Assembly: GCA_964418645.1 (NCBI GenBank)
Contig: CAYQME010000001.1
Location: 1-64,000 of the forward strand
Source: JAADHG01 sp964418645
Lineage (GTDB): Bacteria > Bacteroidota > Bacteroidia > Flavobacteriales > Flavobacteriaceae
DNA: 64,000 nucleotides
Reading direction: 5' to 3'
The notes below the pieces were generated by a model. That model saw nothing but the letters and a program-made list of their open reading frames with translations. It did not search any database and was not told where the DNA came from. A program made the translations under genes and the position numbers. How positions within the stretch are numbered: position 1 is the first letter of the stretch; every line of letters starts with the position of its first letter. This document shows positions 8,341-16,307 of the stretch, in pieces.

Positions 8341-9102
8341 TTGAAAATCACTTTTTTAGGAACAGGAACATCACAAGGTATTCCAATTATTGGCAGCAAT
8401 CATCCTGTATGCTTAAGTACTGACCAAAAAGATAAACGTTTACGTGTTTCAGTTTTAGTGGAGTGGGATTCATATACTTATGTGATTGATTGTGGACCTG
8501 ATTTTAGATACCAAATGCTGAGAGCCAATTGCTCTAAAATAAATGGTATTTTGTTTACACATGAACATACAGACCATGTTATTGGTATGGATGATATTAG
8601 ACCTTTTTTCTTTAGGCAAGGCGATATCCCAATTTATGCGCATAGACGTGTATTAAATGCATTGCATAAACGATTTGAGTATATTTTTGAAACTAAAGAC
8701 AGATATCCTGGAGCACCTTCAGTTATTGAACATGTGATTACAAATTCGCCATTTATGCTTCAAGAGCTAGAAGTTATTCCTATAAACGTTATGCATGGTG
8801 CATTACAAGTCTTTGGGTTTAGATTTAAGGATTTTGCGTATTTAACCGATGTTAAAACTATTGCAAAGGAAGAAATTGAGAAACTAAGAGGTGTAAAGGT
8901 CTTAGTGGTAAACGCGTTGCGAATAAAACCACATTATTCACATTTTAATTTAGAAGAAGCATTACAGTTTATAGAACAAGTAAACCCAGAACGTGCTTAT
9001 TTAACACATATAAGTCATTTATTAGGGTTACATGAAGAAGTGCAACAAAAATTGCCAAAAAACGTTTATTTGGCCTATGATAATTTGCAATTAAATATTT
9101 AA
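8341..9102 (+). CDS. MBL-fold metallo-hydrolase (PhnP-like)
   Basis: 253 residues if started at TTG 8341 (MKITFLGTGTSQGIP), where similarity to the family begins; an in-frame TTG at 8302 would add 13 lysine-rich residues and seems less likely. No ATG is available near the N-terminus. Metal-binding signature THEHTDH near residue 80, further ligand candidates NVMHG, LTDVK and LTHISH, as in PhnP-type phosphodiesterases and RNase Z-like enzymes that bind two metal ions. Substrate unknown; cyclic phosphodiester or nucleotide is the family precedent. Followed 3 bases later by a membrane-anchored hypothetical gene, probably one operon. Confidence 0.9.
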   Translation: MKITFLGTGTSQGIPIIGSNHPVCLSTDQKDKRLRVSVLVEWDSYTYVIDCGPDFRYQMLRANCSKINGILFTHEHTDHVIGMDDIRPFFFRQGDIPIYAHRRVLNALHKRFEYIFETKDRYPGAPSVIEHVITNSPFMLQELEVIPINVMHGALQVFGFRFKDFAYLTDVKTIAKEEIEKLRGVKVLVVNALRIKPHYSHFNLEEALQFIEQVNPERAYLTHISHLLGLHEEVQQKLPKNVYLAYDNLQLNI

Positions 9103-9105
9103 GAA

Positions 9106-9606
9106 ATGAAAGGAAAAATATATTTGTACCTTTTTATGTTTTCATCATTACTAGTTGTTTTTCAATATGTAAACTCTAAAAGTATTATTGAAAAATATGA
9201 AAAAGACATTGTAAAGGCTAAAGATAAAGTTTCAATGTATAAAGATTCTTTAATGACTTTGGAAGATGAGAATCTAGAACTTATGTATTTTAATTTAGAA
9301 AATAATGAAGATGCTATTAGCTATTTTGAAAATAAGGGTCTCAATGTATCTGAGTTAATTCCGTTTATAAAAGACGAATTATACAAACTCAATGAAGTGA
9401 AAGGAGAACATCCTTTAGTACCTTACGCCTCTATGACAGATGGTAAAATACTAATTAATAATATGAGGTTGTTAAATCATAAATGGATTATAGCCGATTT
9501 TTCTGATGGTAAATATTGGGGCGAATTATTTTTAACCTATGAAATAACAGATGAGGGTAAATTAGATTATGAGTTAAAAGAATACTTTTTGTATCCACCG
9601 CAGTAA
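9106..9606 (+). CDS. Membrane-anchored hypothetical protein, 166 residues
   Basis: An N-terminal hydrophobic segment (YLYLFMFSSLLVVFQYV, residues 5-21) is followed by a charged stretch predicted as coiled coil (residues 25-65, KSIIEKYEKDIVKAKDKVS and onward) and a globular C-terminal half rich in aromatics (KWIIADFSDGKYWGELF). No cysteine and no known motif. Starts 3 bases after the MBL gene, so co-expressed with it; such flavobacterial proteins are sometimes labelled hydrolase by neighbourhood only. Function unknown. Confidence 0.8.
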   Translation: MKGKIYLYLFMFSSLLVVFQYVNSKSIIEKYEKDIVKAKDKVSMYKDSLMTLEDENLELMYFNLENNEDAISYFENKGLNVSELIPFIKDELYKLNEVKGEHPLVPYASMTDGKILINNMRLLNHKWIIADFSDGKYWGELFLTYEITDEGKLDYELKEYFLYPPQ

Positions 9607-9635
9607 TTTATAAAGTTATGAGATTGTATTATAAT

Positions 9636-9672
9636 AAAAAAGCGAGCGCCATATTTAAGGTCTCGCTTTTTT
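9636..9672. terminator. Bidirectional terminator
   Basis: AAAAAAGCGAG (9636-9646), 15-base loop, CTCGCTTTTTTT (9662-9673). It separates the convergent MBL unit and yceI-like gene and can work both ways. Confidence 0.85.
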
Positions 9673-9697
9673 TAGAATAAATTAATTGTTCTTTTTC

Positions 9698-10258
9698 TTA
9701 ATTAAATTCAGCTTTTATTTTTGCATCAATGGTTTTAGCAATGTTAGTCGAAGGCTTGCCTTTTTTAAATGCAATATTGTAATCGGCTAGTGTGATACTT
9801 AACTCAACATCTACAGTTACTTTTGCTCCACTTACGGTAATAGTTGCATTCTCGGTAATATTTTTTGTTACTCCATGTATAGTAAGATCACCCGTTACAT
9901 TGGCAGTATAAGTACCGTCTGCGCTAAAATCGATATCATTTAGATTTGTAATTTTTCCAATAAATTTTGATTTTGGAAACTTTTTAGTATCTAAAAATTT
10001 TGAACTGTTAAAGTGTTTTTGCATTAATGATTTTTCAAACTCAAAACTTTGCATTGGTACAGAAAATACCATTTCTCCAGTTTCAGTTTCAAGTGTACTT
10101 ACCATTTTAAAATTATCAGCACTAATATCTTCTATAGCTGTATGCGAGTAAAAGCTAACATGCCCTGACTTACTTACTAATTTGTCTCCTATTGTTGAAA
10201 AAGCTGATGATAATATAAGTATTCCAACTATTGCTAAACTAAAAATTGTTTTTTTCAT
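9698..10258 (-). CDS. YceI family protein (periplasmic lipid-binding fold)
   Basis: 186 residues from ATG at 10258: signal peptide MKKTIFSLAIVGILILSSAFS, then the YceI beta-barrel with the typical GHVSFYSHTAIEDISADN, MQSFEFEKSLMQKHFNSSKF, FPKSKFIGKI and VTGDLTIHGVTKNIT. YceI proteins bind polyisoprenoid-type lipids in the periplasm. Follows the OB-fold gene by 34 bases on the same strand, suggesting an operon. Complete. Confidence 0.92.
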   Translation of the reverse strand: MKKTIFSLAIVGILILSSAFSTIGDKLVSKSGHVSFYSHTAIEDISADNFKMVSTLETETGEMVFSVPMQSFEFEKSLMQKHFNSSKFLDTKKFPKSKFIGKITNLNDIDFSADGTYTANVTGDLTIHGVTKNITENATITVSGAKVTVDVELSITLADYNIAFKKGKPSTNIAKTIDAKIKAEFN

Positions 10259-10292
10259 GAATTTGTTTTTTAAAGGTTTATTGTTATAATTA

Positions 10293-10760
10293 TTACTGTT
10301 TAATGATTTTCCCTTTTTCCATAATAACATCTTCATAAAGCTCCAAATCTTCATCATATCCAGCTCCAGCTCTAATAACGCCTTTAATAGTTACTACATC
10401 TCCTAAGTTTAAGTTTGCACTGTCTGTTGTTTTTAAAAGGGTACAGCTTACACCGGCTTTATCACCATTGGTTTTTAGTAGTATTACTGTATTATTGTTT
10501 AGATCAACACTTATTTCTGAAACTGTTCCTGTTACTTCAATAATTTTTGATTCGCCTTCTTCATCTAAATACTTTTCATTTGAAGCTTCCGCATTGGCTA
10601 AATATTCATTTACAAGTTGATTTGCATCCATTTTATAGTCAGCTGTTGTAGCTTGAACATCTCTGTGAGGCTGGTTGAACATATATAAGGTAATACCACC
10701 ACCAATTAATAATCCACCAATTACGATGATAAGTCCCCATTTAAGAATCTTTTTTTTCAT
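10293..10760 (-). CDS. Membrane-anchored OB-fold protein (tRNA_anti-like)
   Basis: 155 residues: short lysine-rich N-terminus and one membrane segment (LKWGLIIVIGGLLIGGGITLYMF region, residues 6-28), then an extracytoplasmic domain with VTGTVSEISVDLNNN, VSCTLLKTT and LGDVVTIKGVIRAG, the pattern of the tRNA_anti-like OB-fold family (PF12869). Molecular role unknown. First gene of the pair with yceI-like; their pairing suggests a shared envelope function. Confidence 0.8.
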   Translation of the reverse strand: MKKKILKWGLIIVIGGLLIGGGITLYMFNQPHRDVQATTADYKMDANQLVNEYLANAEASNEKYLDEEGESKIIEVTGTVSEISVDLNNNTVILLKTNGDKAGVSCTLLKTTDSANLNLGDVVTIKGVIRAGAGYDEDLELYEDVIMEKGKIIKQ

Positions 10761-10920
10761 TGATTTAATATTATAGATTACAGCATTTATTCATGCTACT
10801 TGTCAATAGTCGTTAGAAATTTAGAAACCTAACTATTAAAAAAATAATTTGTTCTATAAATTAGGAGTGATATATGAAACTTATGCATTATAAATAAAAT
10901 AGGAGTGTTAAAAAGCAACA

Positions 10921-11580
10921 CTAAATTCTATCCTTAAGCCATGCTTTTAGTTCATGAAAATTTTGAGGAGCAACACCATGACCAACTGGAAATTCGCTGT
11001 ATTTGTATTTAATGTTGAGAGATTCTAAAATAGCAGGAGTTTGTCTTGCCCATGCTACTGGAATTACCTGATCTACACTACCATGAGAGCAATAAAAATC
11101 TAACTTGGAATAATCGTAATTTTGAAAATTTTGTAGAATAATATCAGTATTAATATAGCCACTTAATGCAATAATATGTTTTAGTTTTTCAGGATAGGTT
11201 AAAGCAACTGCGTAACTTAAAATTGTGCCCTGGCTAAACCCTAGCAAAGTCACATTGGTAGCGTCTACAGGATACGTTTTACATACTTCATCAATAAACG
11301 TAGCAATTAGATCTCTTGATTGTATGGCCTGTTCATTGTCACTCCATTTTCCTTTTTCAGCATTGGGGTTAATAGCATACCATGCATTACCGTATGGCTG
11401 TAAAGTATGTGGCGCTCTTACTGATATAATGTATAATTCTTCTGGTAATTCTGCTGCAAAAGAAAACAAATCGTTTTCATCACTACCATAACCATGCAGC
11501 ATAATAAGTACTGGTGCTTTACCATTGGTGATTGAAGATTCTCTAACGATATGATATAATGATAAATTATCTTTATCCAT
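10921..11580 (-). CDS. Alpha/beta hydrolase, phospholipase/carboxylesterase family
   Basis: 219 residues from ATG at 11580 (MDKDNLSLYHIV); the in-frame extension upstream overlaps the preceding gene and is not needed. Oxyanion region MLHGYGSDENDLF, nucleophile elbow GFSQGTILSY (serine), acid SHGSVDQVIPV (aspartate) and histidine in FPVGHGVAPQ, all of the YpfH/lysophospholipase-like carboxylesterase family. Cytoplasmic, no signal peptide. Start overlaps the previous stop by one base (TAATG). A small stem (AGTGTT/AACACT, 10904-10922) at the stop may act as terminator. Confidence 0.9.
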   Translation of the reverse strand: MDKDNLSLYHIVRESSITNGKAPVLIMLHGYGSDENDLFSFAAELPEELYIISVRAPHTLQPYGNAWYAINPNAEKGKWSDNEQAIQSRDLIATFIDEVCKTYPVDATNVTLLGFSQGTILSYAVALTYPEKLKHIIALSGYINTDIILQNFQNYDYSKLDFYCSHGSVDQVIPVAWARQTPAILESLNIKYKYSEFPVGHGVAPQNFHELKAWLKDRI

Positions 11581-11915
11581 TACTTTCCTAAACCGGCAAA
11601 TAACTTTTGAAACAAGGGACCCAAAATTGGTGTAGCTTGTGCTTTGCCTACGATAGCCGACATAAATCCAAAAAGAAAGAGAACGCCGAAAAACATCCAA
11701 AAACTTATTGTAATAAGCCAACTGTCAAAAATACCTACAATATATCCAAGTGCAAAAAAGGTAACCCACAATCCTAAAGATTGTCGTATGTGAAAATAAG
11801 TAAACTCATTTTTTTTATCGTTATTCATAAAAAAAGCGATAATCACTCCAAAAATGGTTAAATAGCTAAGAATTGCCATTGATTTTCCTTCTACTATAGT
11901 TTGGTCAGTCATCAT
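11580..11915 (-). CDS. Small membrane protein, DUF4870/Tic20-like
   Basis: 111 residues with three hydrophobic segments (SMAILSYLTIFGVIIAFFM; LGLWVTFFALGYIVGIF; FWMFFGVLFLFGFMSAIV). The motif YFHIRQSLGLWVTFF corresponds to the HaRQAL-type motif of the DUF4870 family. Two adjacent ATGs (11915, 11912). Sits 8 bases after the dihydroorotase-like gene and is coupled to the esterase, so it belongs to a four-gene operon. Function unknown. Confidence 0.82.
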   Translation of the reverse strand: MMTDQTIVEGKSMAILSYLTIFGVIIAFFMNNDKKNEFTYFHIRQSLGLWVTFFALGYIVGIFDSWLITISFWMFFGVLFLFGFMSAIVGKAQATPILGPLFQKLFAGLGK

Positions 11916-11923
11916 ATTATGTC

Positions 11924-13174
11924 TTATAAAATTACTTTTCCGTTAGAAATTATACCATAAGCTTTTCCTTTTAAAGGATGATTTTCAAAAATAGCATTCT
12001 TAGATTTAGAAAGGATATTTTTCTTTGAAAAATTGTAATTTATGTCTGGATTAAATAAAGTGATATTTACTTTATTACCTATTGAAATGGATTGACTATT
12101 AACATTAAATCTGTCTTTTCCTTTTGTTAATAGTTTTATTGAAGCCTTTGTTGAAAAAATTGAATGCAATGCACCAAAGGCACTTTCAAGTCCAATAGTA
12201 CCTACTGCTGCGAAATCAAATTCTACTTTCTTTTGCTCTATATCTAATGGATTGTGGTCACAAGTTACCATATCGATTGTGCCATCCTTAAGACCACCAA
12301 TCAAGGCATCTATATCTGTTTGTGTTCTGAGAGGCGGCAAAACCTTGTAATTGGTTTCAAAATTAGCTAGTTGTTTATCACTAAAAATTAGATTGTGGAT
12401 AGCTACGCTGCAACTCACATCTAGTTTCTTCTTTTTAGCAGTTCTTATTAATTCTACCGATTTAGCAGTAGATATTGTTGGAATATGCAACTTGCCTTCA
12501 GTATATTCCAGTAAAAACAAATCTCGTGCTACTTGCAACTCTTCAGCAAGCGCGGGAATTCCTTTAAGACCGATTGTTGTGCTTGTTACGTGTTCATTCA
12601 TAACACCATTCCCAGCGATGTTATTGTCTTGTGGAAAAGAACACACTAAAGCATCAAAATTACTTGCATATTGAAGTGCAATCTTCATTAAATTTGGATT
12701 ACTGATTGGTTTCTGATAATCGCCAAACGCAACAGCACCAGCATTTTTCATATCATACAATTCAGCCAAATCTTTACCATCACTTTCTTTTGTTAAGGCT
12801 CCAATAGGCAAAATATCCACAGCGTTGTTTGAGGCTTTTGATTTTAAAAAAGCAATATCAGAATTTGTATCTATTATAGGGTTTGTGTTTGCGTTTACCA
12901 CTACTGCTGTAAACCCAGATTTTGCAGCAGTTTTGATTCCATTGTTAATAGTTTCTCGTTCCTCGAAACCAGGTTCTCCAAAACTCACACTACTATCAAA
13001 CCAGCCTTGAGATACATGTAAGTTATTAAGTGTGATTTCTTTATAGCCTTTTGGATTTTTTATTTTGTTGGAAATGTTAGTGATGATACCTTTTTCAATT
13101 AAAATATCTTTCGTTTTATTATGGAAATCACTTCTAGAGTCAATTATAGTAGCAGATTTTATAAGTACGTTCAT
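11924..13174 (-). CDS. Dihydroorotase homologue lacking metal ligands (pseudo-dihydroorotase)
   Basis: 416 residues, amidohydrolase superfamily, aligned over full length with dihydroorotase: HVSQGWFDSSVSFGEPGFEE near residue 55, LKGIPALAEELQVARD, KLHIPTISTAKSVELI, VTCDHNPLDIEQKKVEFD, AAVGTIGLES. The active-site Asp-x-His-x-His of dihydroorotase is Asp-Ser-Ser-Val-Ser here (Ser62, Ser64), the following Arg is Gly66, and HICHVST and DHAPH are HIPTIST and DHNPL. The zinc site is therefore lost. By analogy with the inactive PyrC' of Pseudomonas it may be a structural partner (for example of aspartate transcarbamoylase); that is inference. Start overlaps the BatA gene stop by 4 bases. Confidence 0.88.
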   Translation of the reverse strand: MNVLIKSATIIDSRSDFHNKTKDILIEKGIITNISNKIKNPKGYKEITLNNLHVSQGWFDSSVSFGEPGFEERETINNGIKTAAKSGFTAVVVNANTNPIIDTNSDIAFLKSKASNNAVDILPIGALTKESDGKDLAELYDMKNAGAVAFGDYQKPISNPNLMKIALQYASNFDALVCSFPQDNNIAGNGVMNEHVTSTTIGLKGIPALAEELQVARDLFLLEYTEGKLHIPTISTAKSVELIRTAKKKKLDVSCSVAIHNLIFSDKQLANFETNYKVLPPLRTQTDIDALIGGLKDGTIDMVTCDHNPLDIEQKKVEFDFAAVGTIGLESAFGALHSIFSTKASIKLLTKGKDRFNVNSQSISIGNKVNITLFNPDINYNFSKKNILSKSKNAIFENHPLKGKAYGIISNGKVIL

Positions 13175-15090
13175 TTAAAATATTTTAAGATGAGCATTTC
13201 TATAATTAATAACACCAGTGCAAAAATAGTAAACCATTTCCATAGCAGGCTAACATTTGTTTCACTTTTTATGCTATTAAATACTTGAGGTATAGATTGG
13301 CTGAGATTAACATGCTCAATATTTGAAAGGTCAAGATAGTTTAAGTTACTTTCAATCCTGTCATAATTATAGCTTACTCTTTTTAATACCTTGTTGCTGT
13401 TACGTACTTCGTAAATCCCAGCTATATTTGGGGTTTCACTAGTATTTATAGTTACTTTATTACTATAAGTGTGTTGCTGTGGAATAATTTCTAACGATCC
13501 CGATTTTAATTTTAAAATGTCATCTTGTTGTAACGATATGTCAACATCGTAAGTGTTATCTTTACTTATGGTATAATAGAGCTTTGGCAATTGTAAACTT
13601 TGACGGCCAATATTATAGAGTGTAGGTACAATTAAGGGTGAGTTTATAAAATTTGAATTGGTAGTATTCAAAGCCGAGGCAAATACAAAAACAGTCCCCT
13701 TTTGAAACAAAAAAGGTTTATTATCTTCAAACTGAAGAATCGCATTACTAGCAGATTGTAACTCATAAAAACTATTTACTTTAGGATATTGAAAATTGCT
13801 TATTTCTTTATCAAAAACACCTTTAAATATCGGGTGAGAATAGTTGATTGTGGTAATCTTTTTTTCACTAGCCCTCAAAGATCCAAATAAAATTTCTTTT
13901 GAATTAAATAGTTCGTTATATGAGGTTAATGTAGCATTATTTGAAGGGATAATTAATAGATAACCTCCATTGTTTACAAACGTGTTAAGTGTGTTTATTA
14001 ATGGTAATGGAATTTCATCAAGCTCATTTAAAATAATCAAGTCTTGTTCTTCAATATCATTATAGTTTAATTGATTAGCAGTAGAAGCATTATACTTAAA
14101 TTCGTCATTAGTAAACACACGCTTTAGGAAATTATCATCCGCTGAGTTTATAGAAAGTACATTTGTTTTTTGCTGTGTATTAATATTGAAATACAGCACG
14201 TTATCAAACTGAAGACTTGCGTTTTCTATAGTTATTTTGCCATTAATAGCAACATTGGCGGGTAGTGTAAACTTGGCTTTAGCAATAACGTCACTTCGTA
14301 CTGAAGATTTTGCAATTAAATTATTGTCATTGAATAATGAAATAGAAATATCGTTAAGATTGCTACCTTGACTTTTTACTACAGCGGTAAGTTCAATATT
14401 AGAAATATTATGTTTCGATATATGCACACTATCTATACTAACATTAGTATTATTTAGGGGTTGCAATTGTACCAAATGTGTAATGATTGATTTGTCTAAA
14501 GGTATTTTAAAAGGCTTGTTTTTTTGTTGAAAATCGGATAGTAAAATCAAGTTTTTAACTGATGAAGCTTTATTATCAAAAAGCTTTTCCCCTTTTAAAA
14601 TGACTGCATTATAATCTAATTGATTTGAAGAATAATCCAGATCTAACAGTTCATTATTTATAGTTTTGCGTGTAATATCCTTAAAAATGTTGTCATTAGT
14701 AAAAATGGTAATTTTATTAGTGTCATCAATGGCATTAATAATATCCTGAATACTCCGCTTTAAAAGCTCGCCTTTATCTCCTTGAGCCTGCATGCTAAAA
14801 GAGTTGTCTAAATAAATAACAGTTTCCGATTTTAAATTAATACTGTTAGATTTTGAAAAGTAGGGTTGCGCAAATGCTAAAACAACTGCAGCTATAAGCA
14901 ATAATCTGGTGAGTAAGGTCAACCCCTTTTTTAGCTGAGAGCTTTTGCGTGTTTGAATAGTAATGCTTTTTAAAAATTGCACATTCGTAAAGGGCACTTT
15001 TTCAAAACGACGTAGCTGAAATAGATGAATAATAATAGGAATAAATAATAAGAGTAACGCGTAAAGAAGTTCTGGGTGTTTAAACTGCAT
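13171..15090 (-). CDS. BatA/von Willebrand factor A domain membrane protein
   Basis: 639 residues. N-terminal BatA-type domain with two membrane segments (ELLYALLLLFIPIIIHLF; LTRLLLIAAVVLAFAQPYF), then a vWA domain with the MIDAS motif YLDNSFSMQ near residue 95, a long extracytoplasmic beta-rich region with LLIIPSNN and VFVFASALNTT, and a C-terminal membrane segment (WKWFTIFALVLLIIEMLIL). Aerotolerance-type Bat proteins act in the envelope, but this one is outside a classical bat operon. First gene of a minus-strand operon (BatA, pseudo-dihydroorotase, DUF4870-like, esterase). Confidence 0.9.
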   Translation of the reverse strand: MQFKHPELLYALLLLFIPIIIHLFQLRRFEKVPFTNVQFLKSITIQTRKSSQLKKGLTLLTRLLLIAAVVLAFAQPYFSKSNSINLKSETVIYLDNSFSMQAQGDKGELLKRSIQDIINAIDDTNKITIFTNDNIFKDITRKTINNELLDLDYSSNQLDYNAVILKGEKLFDNKASSVKNLILLSDFQQKNKPFKIPLDKSIITHLVQLQPLNNTNVSIDSVHISKHNISNIELTAVVKSQGSNLNDISISLFNDNNLIAKSSVRSDVIAKAKFTLPANVAINGKITIENASLQFDNVLYFNINTQQKTNVLSINSADDNFLKRVFTNDEFKYNASTANQLNYNDIEEQDLIILNELDEIPLPLINTLNTFVNNGGYLLIIPSNNATLTSYNELFNSKEILFGSLRASEKKITTINYSHPIFKGVFDKEISNFQYPKVNSFYELQSASNAILQFEDNKPFLFQKGTVFVFASALNTTNSNFINSPLIVPTLYNIGRQSLQLPKLYYTISKDNTYDVDISLQQDDILKLKSGSLEIIPQQHTYSNKVTINTSETPNIAGIYEVRNSNKVLKRVSYNYDRIESNLNYLDLSNIEHVNLSQSIPQVFNSIKSETNVSLLWKWFTIFALVLLIIEMLILKYFK

Positions 15091-15137
15091 TCTTAATAAT
15101 TTTCCTTATGCTCAAAATGGGCATTTTTGGTGATACA

Positions 15138-15145
15138 CAAACTTA
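15138..15145 (-). promoter_or_regulatory. Candidate -7 box of the BatA operon
   Basis: TAAGTTTG on the minus strand, exact TAnnTTTG, 48 bases upstream of the BatA start; no clear -33 TTG. Confidence 0.4.
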
Positions 15146-15210
15146 ATGTAAAAAAGATGTTTTGTGGTTATTGTGTGTTGTTTTTTAGCAAAATTTTTAG
15201 ATTTTAATAC

Positions 15211-16218
15211 TTAGCAGAAGAAAAAATAATCCTTCATTGGTTTCATACCTTGCTTTTTTAGATAGGCTTTTATTTGAGTTTGTGAGCTTGTATTCGCAAC
15301 TGTAATGATACTTTGTGGATTTTGGATACCTTCTAAATATTTAAAAGACTTAAGTTCTTGCCCATAAATATCACGACCAATCTTATTAGGATTATCGCAT
15401 ATCCAATGAAATGGAACTCCTTTTTTTACAAGTGCCTTTGCTAAAACTTTACCTTTATTTCCTGCACCCCAAATAGTTAACGATTTTTCTTTTATATAAT
15501 TGAGGTCTAAAAAATAATGCAATTTTAAGGCTATGAAATGATTTTCTGCATAGTGCGCATGTGTTCTGGAGGTTCTAATTTCGTAATCTCTCCAGTAATG
15601 TAATACCTTATCACACGGAATACATTTTAGATTGCATTTATAAAACCGAAATGCCAGATCATAATCTTCAGGATAACGATTTGGATTAAAGCCATCACAA
15701 GCTAGAAGATCATCTTTAAAAGCCATCCAACAAGGTGAGGGGATGACGCACTCTTTATATATTTCGTTGTAGTTTGAACCCGTTTGAGTGAGTTGATTTA
15801 GCCATAGTTCATATTTAGCATAACCATCACCAATGCCATTTTCTGAAAAGTATTTTACATTACCAACAGCAAGATACCCATTTCCATAATTGATAAGACT
15901 ATTACTTAATACCTCCAGTTTATTTAAAACCATGATATCGTCACTATCCATTCTCGTAATTAAATCTCCGTTGCTTTCTTTTAAGGCAAGACGTAAAGCA
16001 TCTATAATACCATTACCATTGTTCTTGAGAAGTTTTATTCTTCCGTCTGTAATAGCATAGTCTTCTACAATTGAAAAACTCTTATCTGTGGAGTTATCGT
16101 CAACAATTAGAAGTTCCCAATTGTTGTAGGTCTGATTGGTGATAGACCGAATACATTCAGGTAAAAACGCTTCAGTATTTTTAAATGGAACAAGAATACT
16201 TACTAAGGGTTTCTTCAT
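15211..16218 (-). CDS. Family 2 glycosyltransferase with C-terminal Rossmann-like domain
   Basis: 335 residues. GT-A domain at 1-230: PLVSILVPFKNTEAFLPECI, LLIVDDNSTDKS, and the metal/nucleotide-sugar motif RMDSDD. Residues about 245-335 form a second small domain (KSLTIWGAGNKGKVLAKALV, then FHWICDNPNKIGRDIYG, and SIITVANTSSQTQI), which looks like a Rossmann-type nucleotide- or sugar-binding module also seen attached to some surface-polysaccharide enzymes. Cytoplasmic, no membrane segment. Divergent from the M61 gene. Acceptor unknown. Confidence 0.88.
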   Translation of the reverse strand: MKKPLVSILVPFKNTEAFLPECIRSITNQTYNNWELLIVDDNSTDKSFSIVEDYAITDGRIKLLKNNGNGIIDALRLALKESNGDLITRMDSDDIMVLNKLEVLSNSLINYGNGYLAVGNVKYFSENGIGDGYAKYELWLNQLTQTGSNYNEIYKECVIPSPCWMAFKDDLLACDGFNPNRYPEDYDLAFRFYKCNLKCIPCDKVLHYWRDYEIRTSRTHAHYAENHFIALKLHYFLDLNYIKEKSLTIWGAGNKGKVLAKALVKKGVPFHWICDNPNKIGRDIYGQELKSFKYLEGIQNPQSIITVANTSSQTQIKAYLKKQGMKPMKDYFFFC

Positions 16219-16264
16219 TTAACGAAATTAACAAAACTTAAGTAATATTATTGTAACACTTTTT

Positions 16265-16272
16265 TAGTTTTG
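16265..16272 (+). promoter_or_regulatory. Candidate -7 box of the M61 peptidase gene
   Basis: TAGTTTTG, exact TAnnTTTG, 35 bases before the ATG; nearest TTG is only 11 bases upstream, so the match is incomplete. Confidence 0.35.
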
Positions 16273-16307
16273 TCGACTACTAAATTAAATTTAACATATA
16301 TAAAAAA

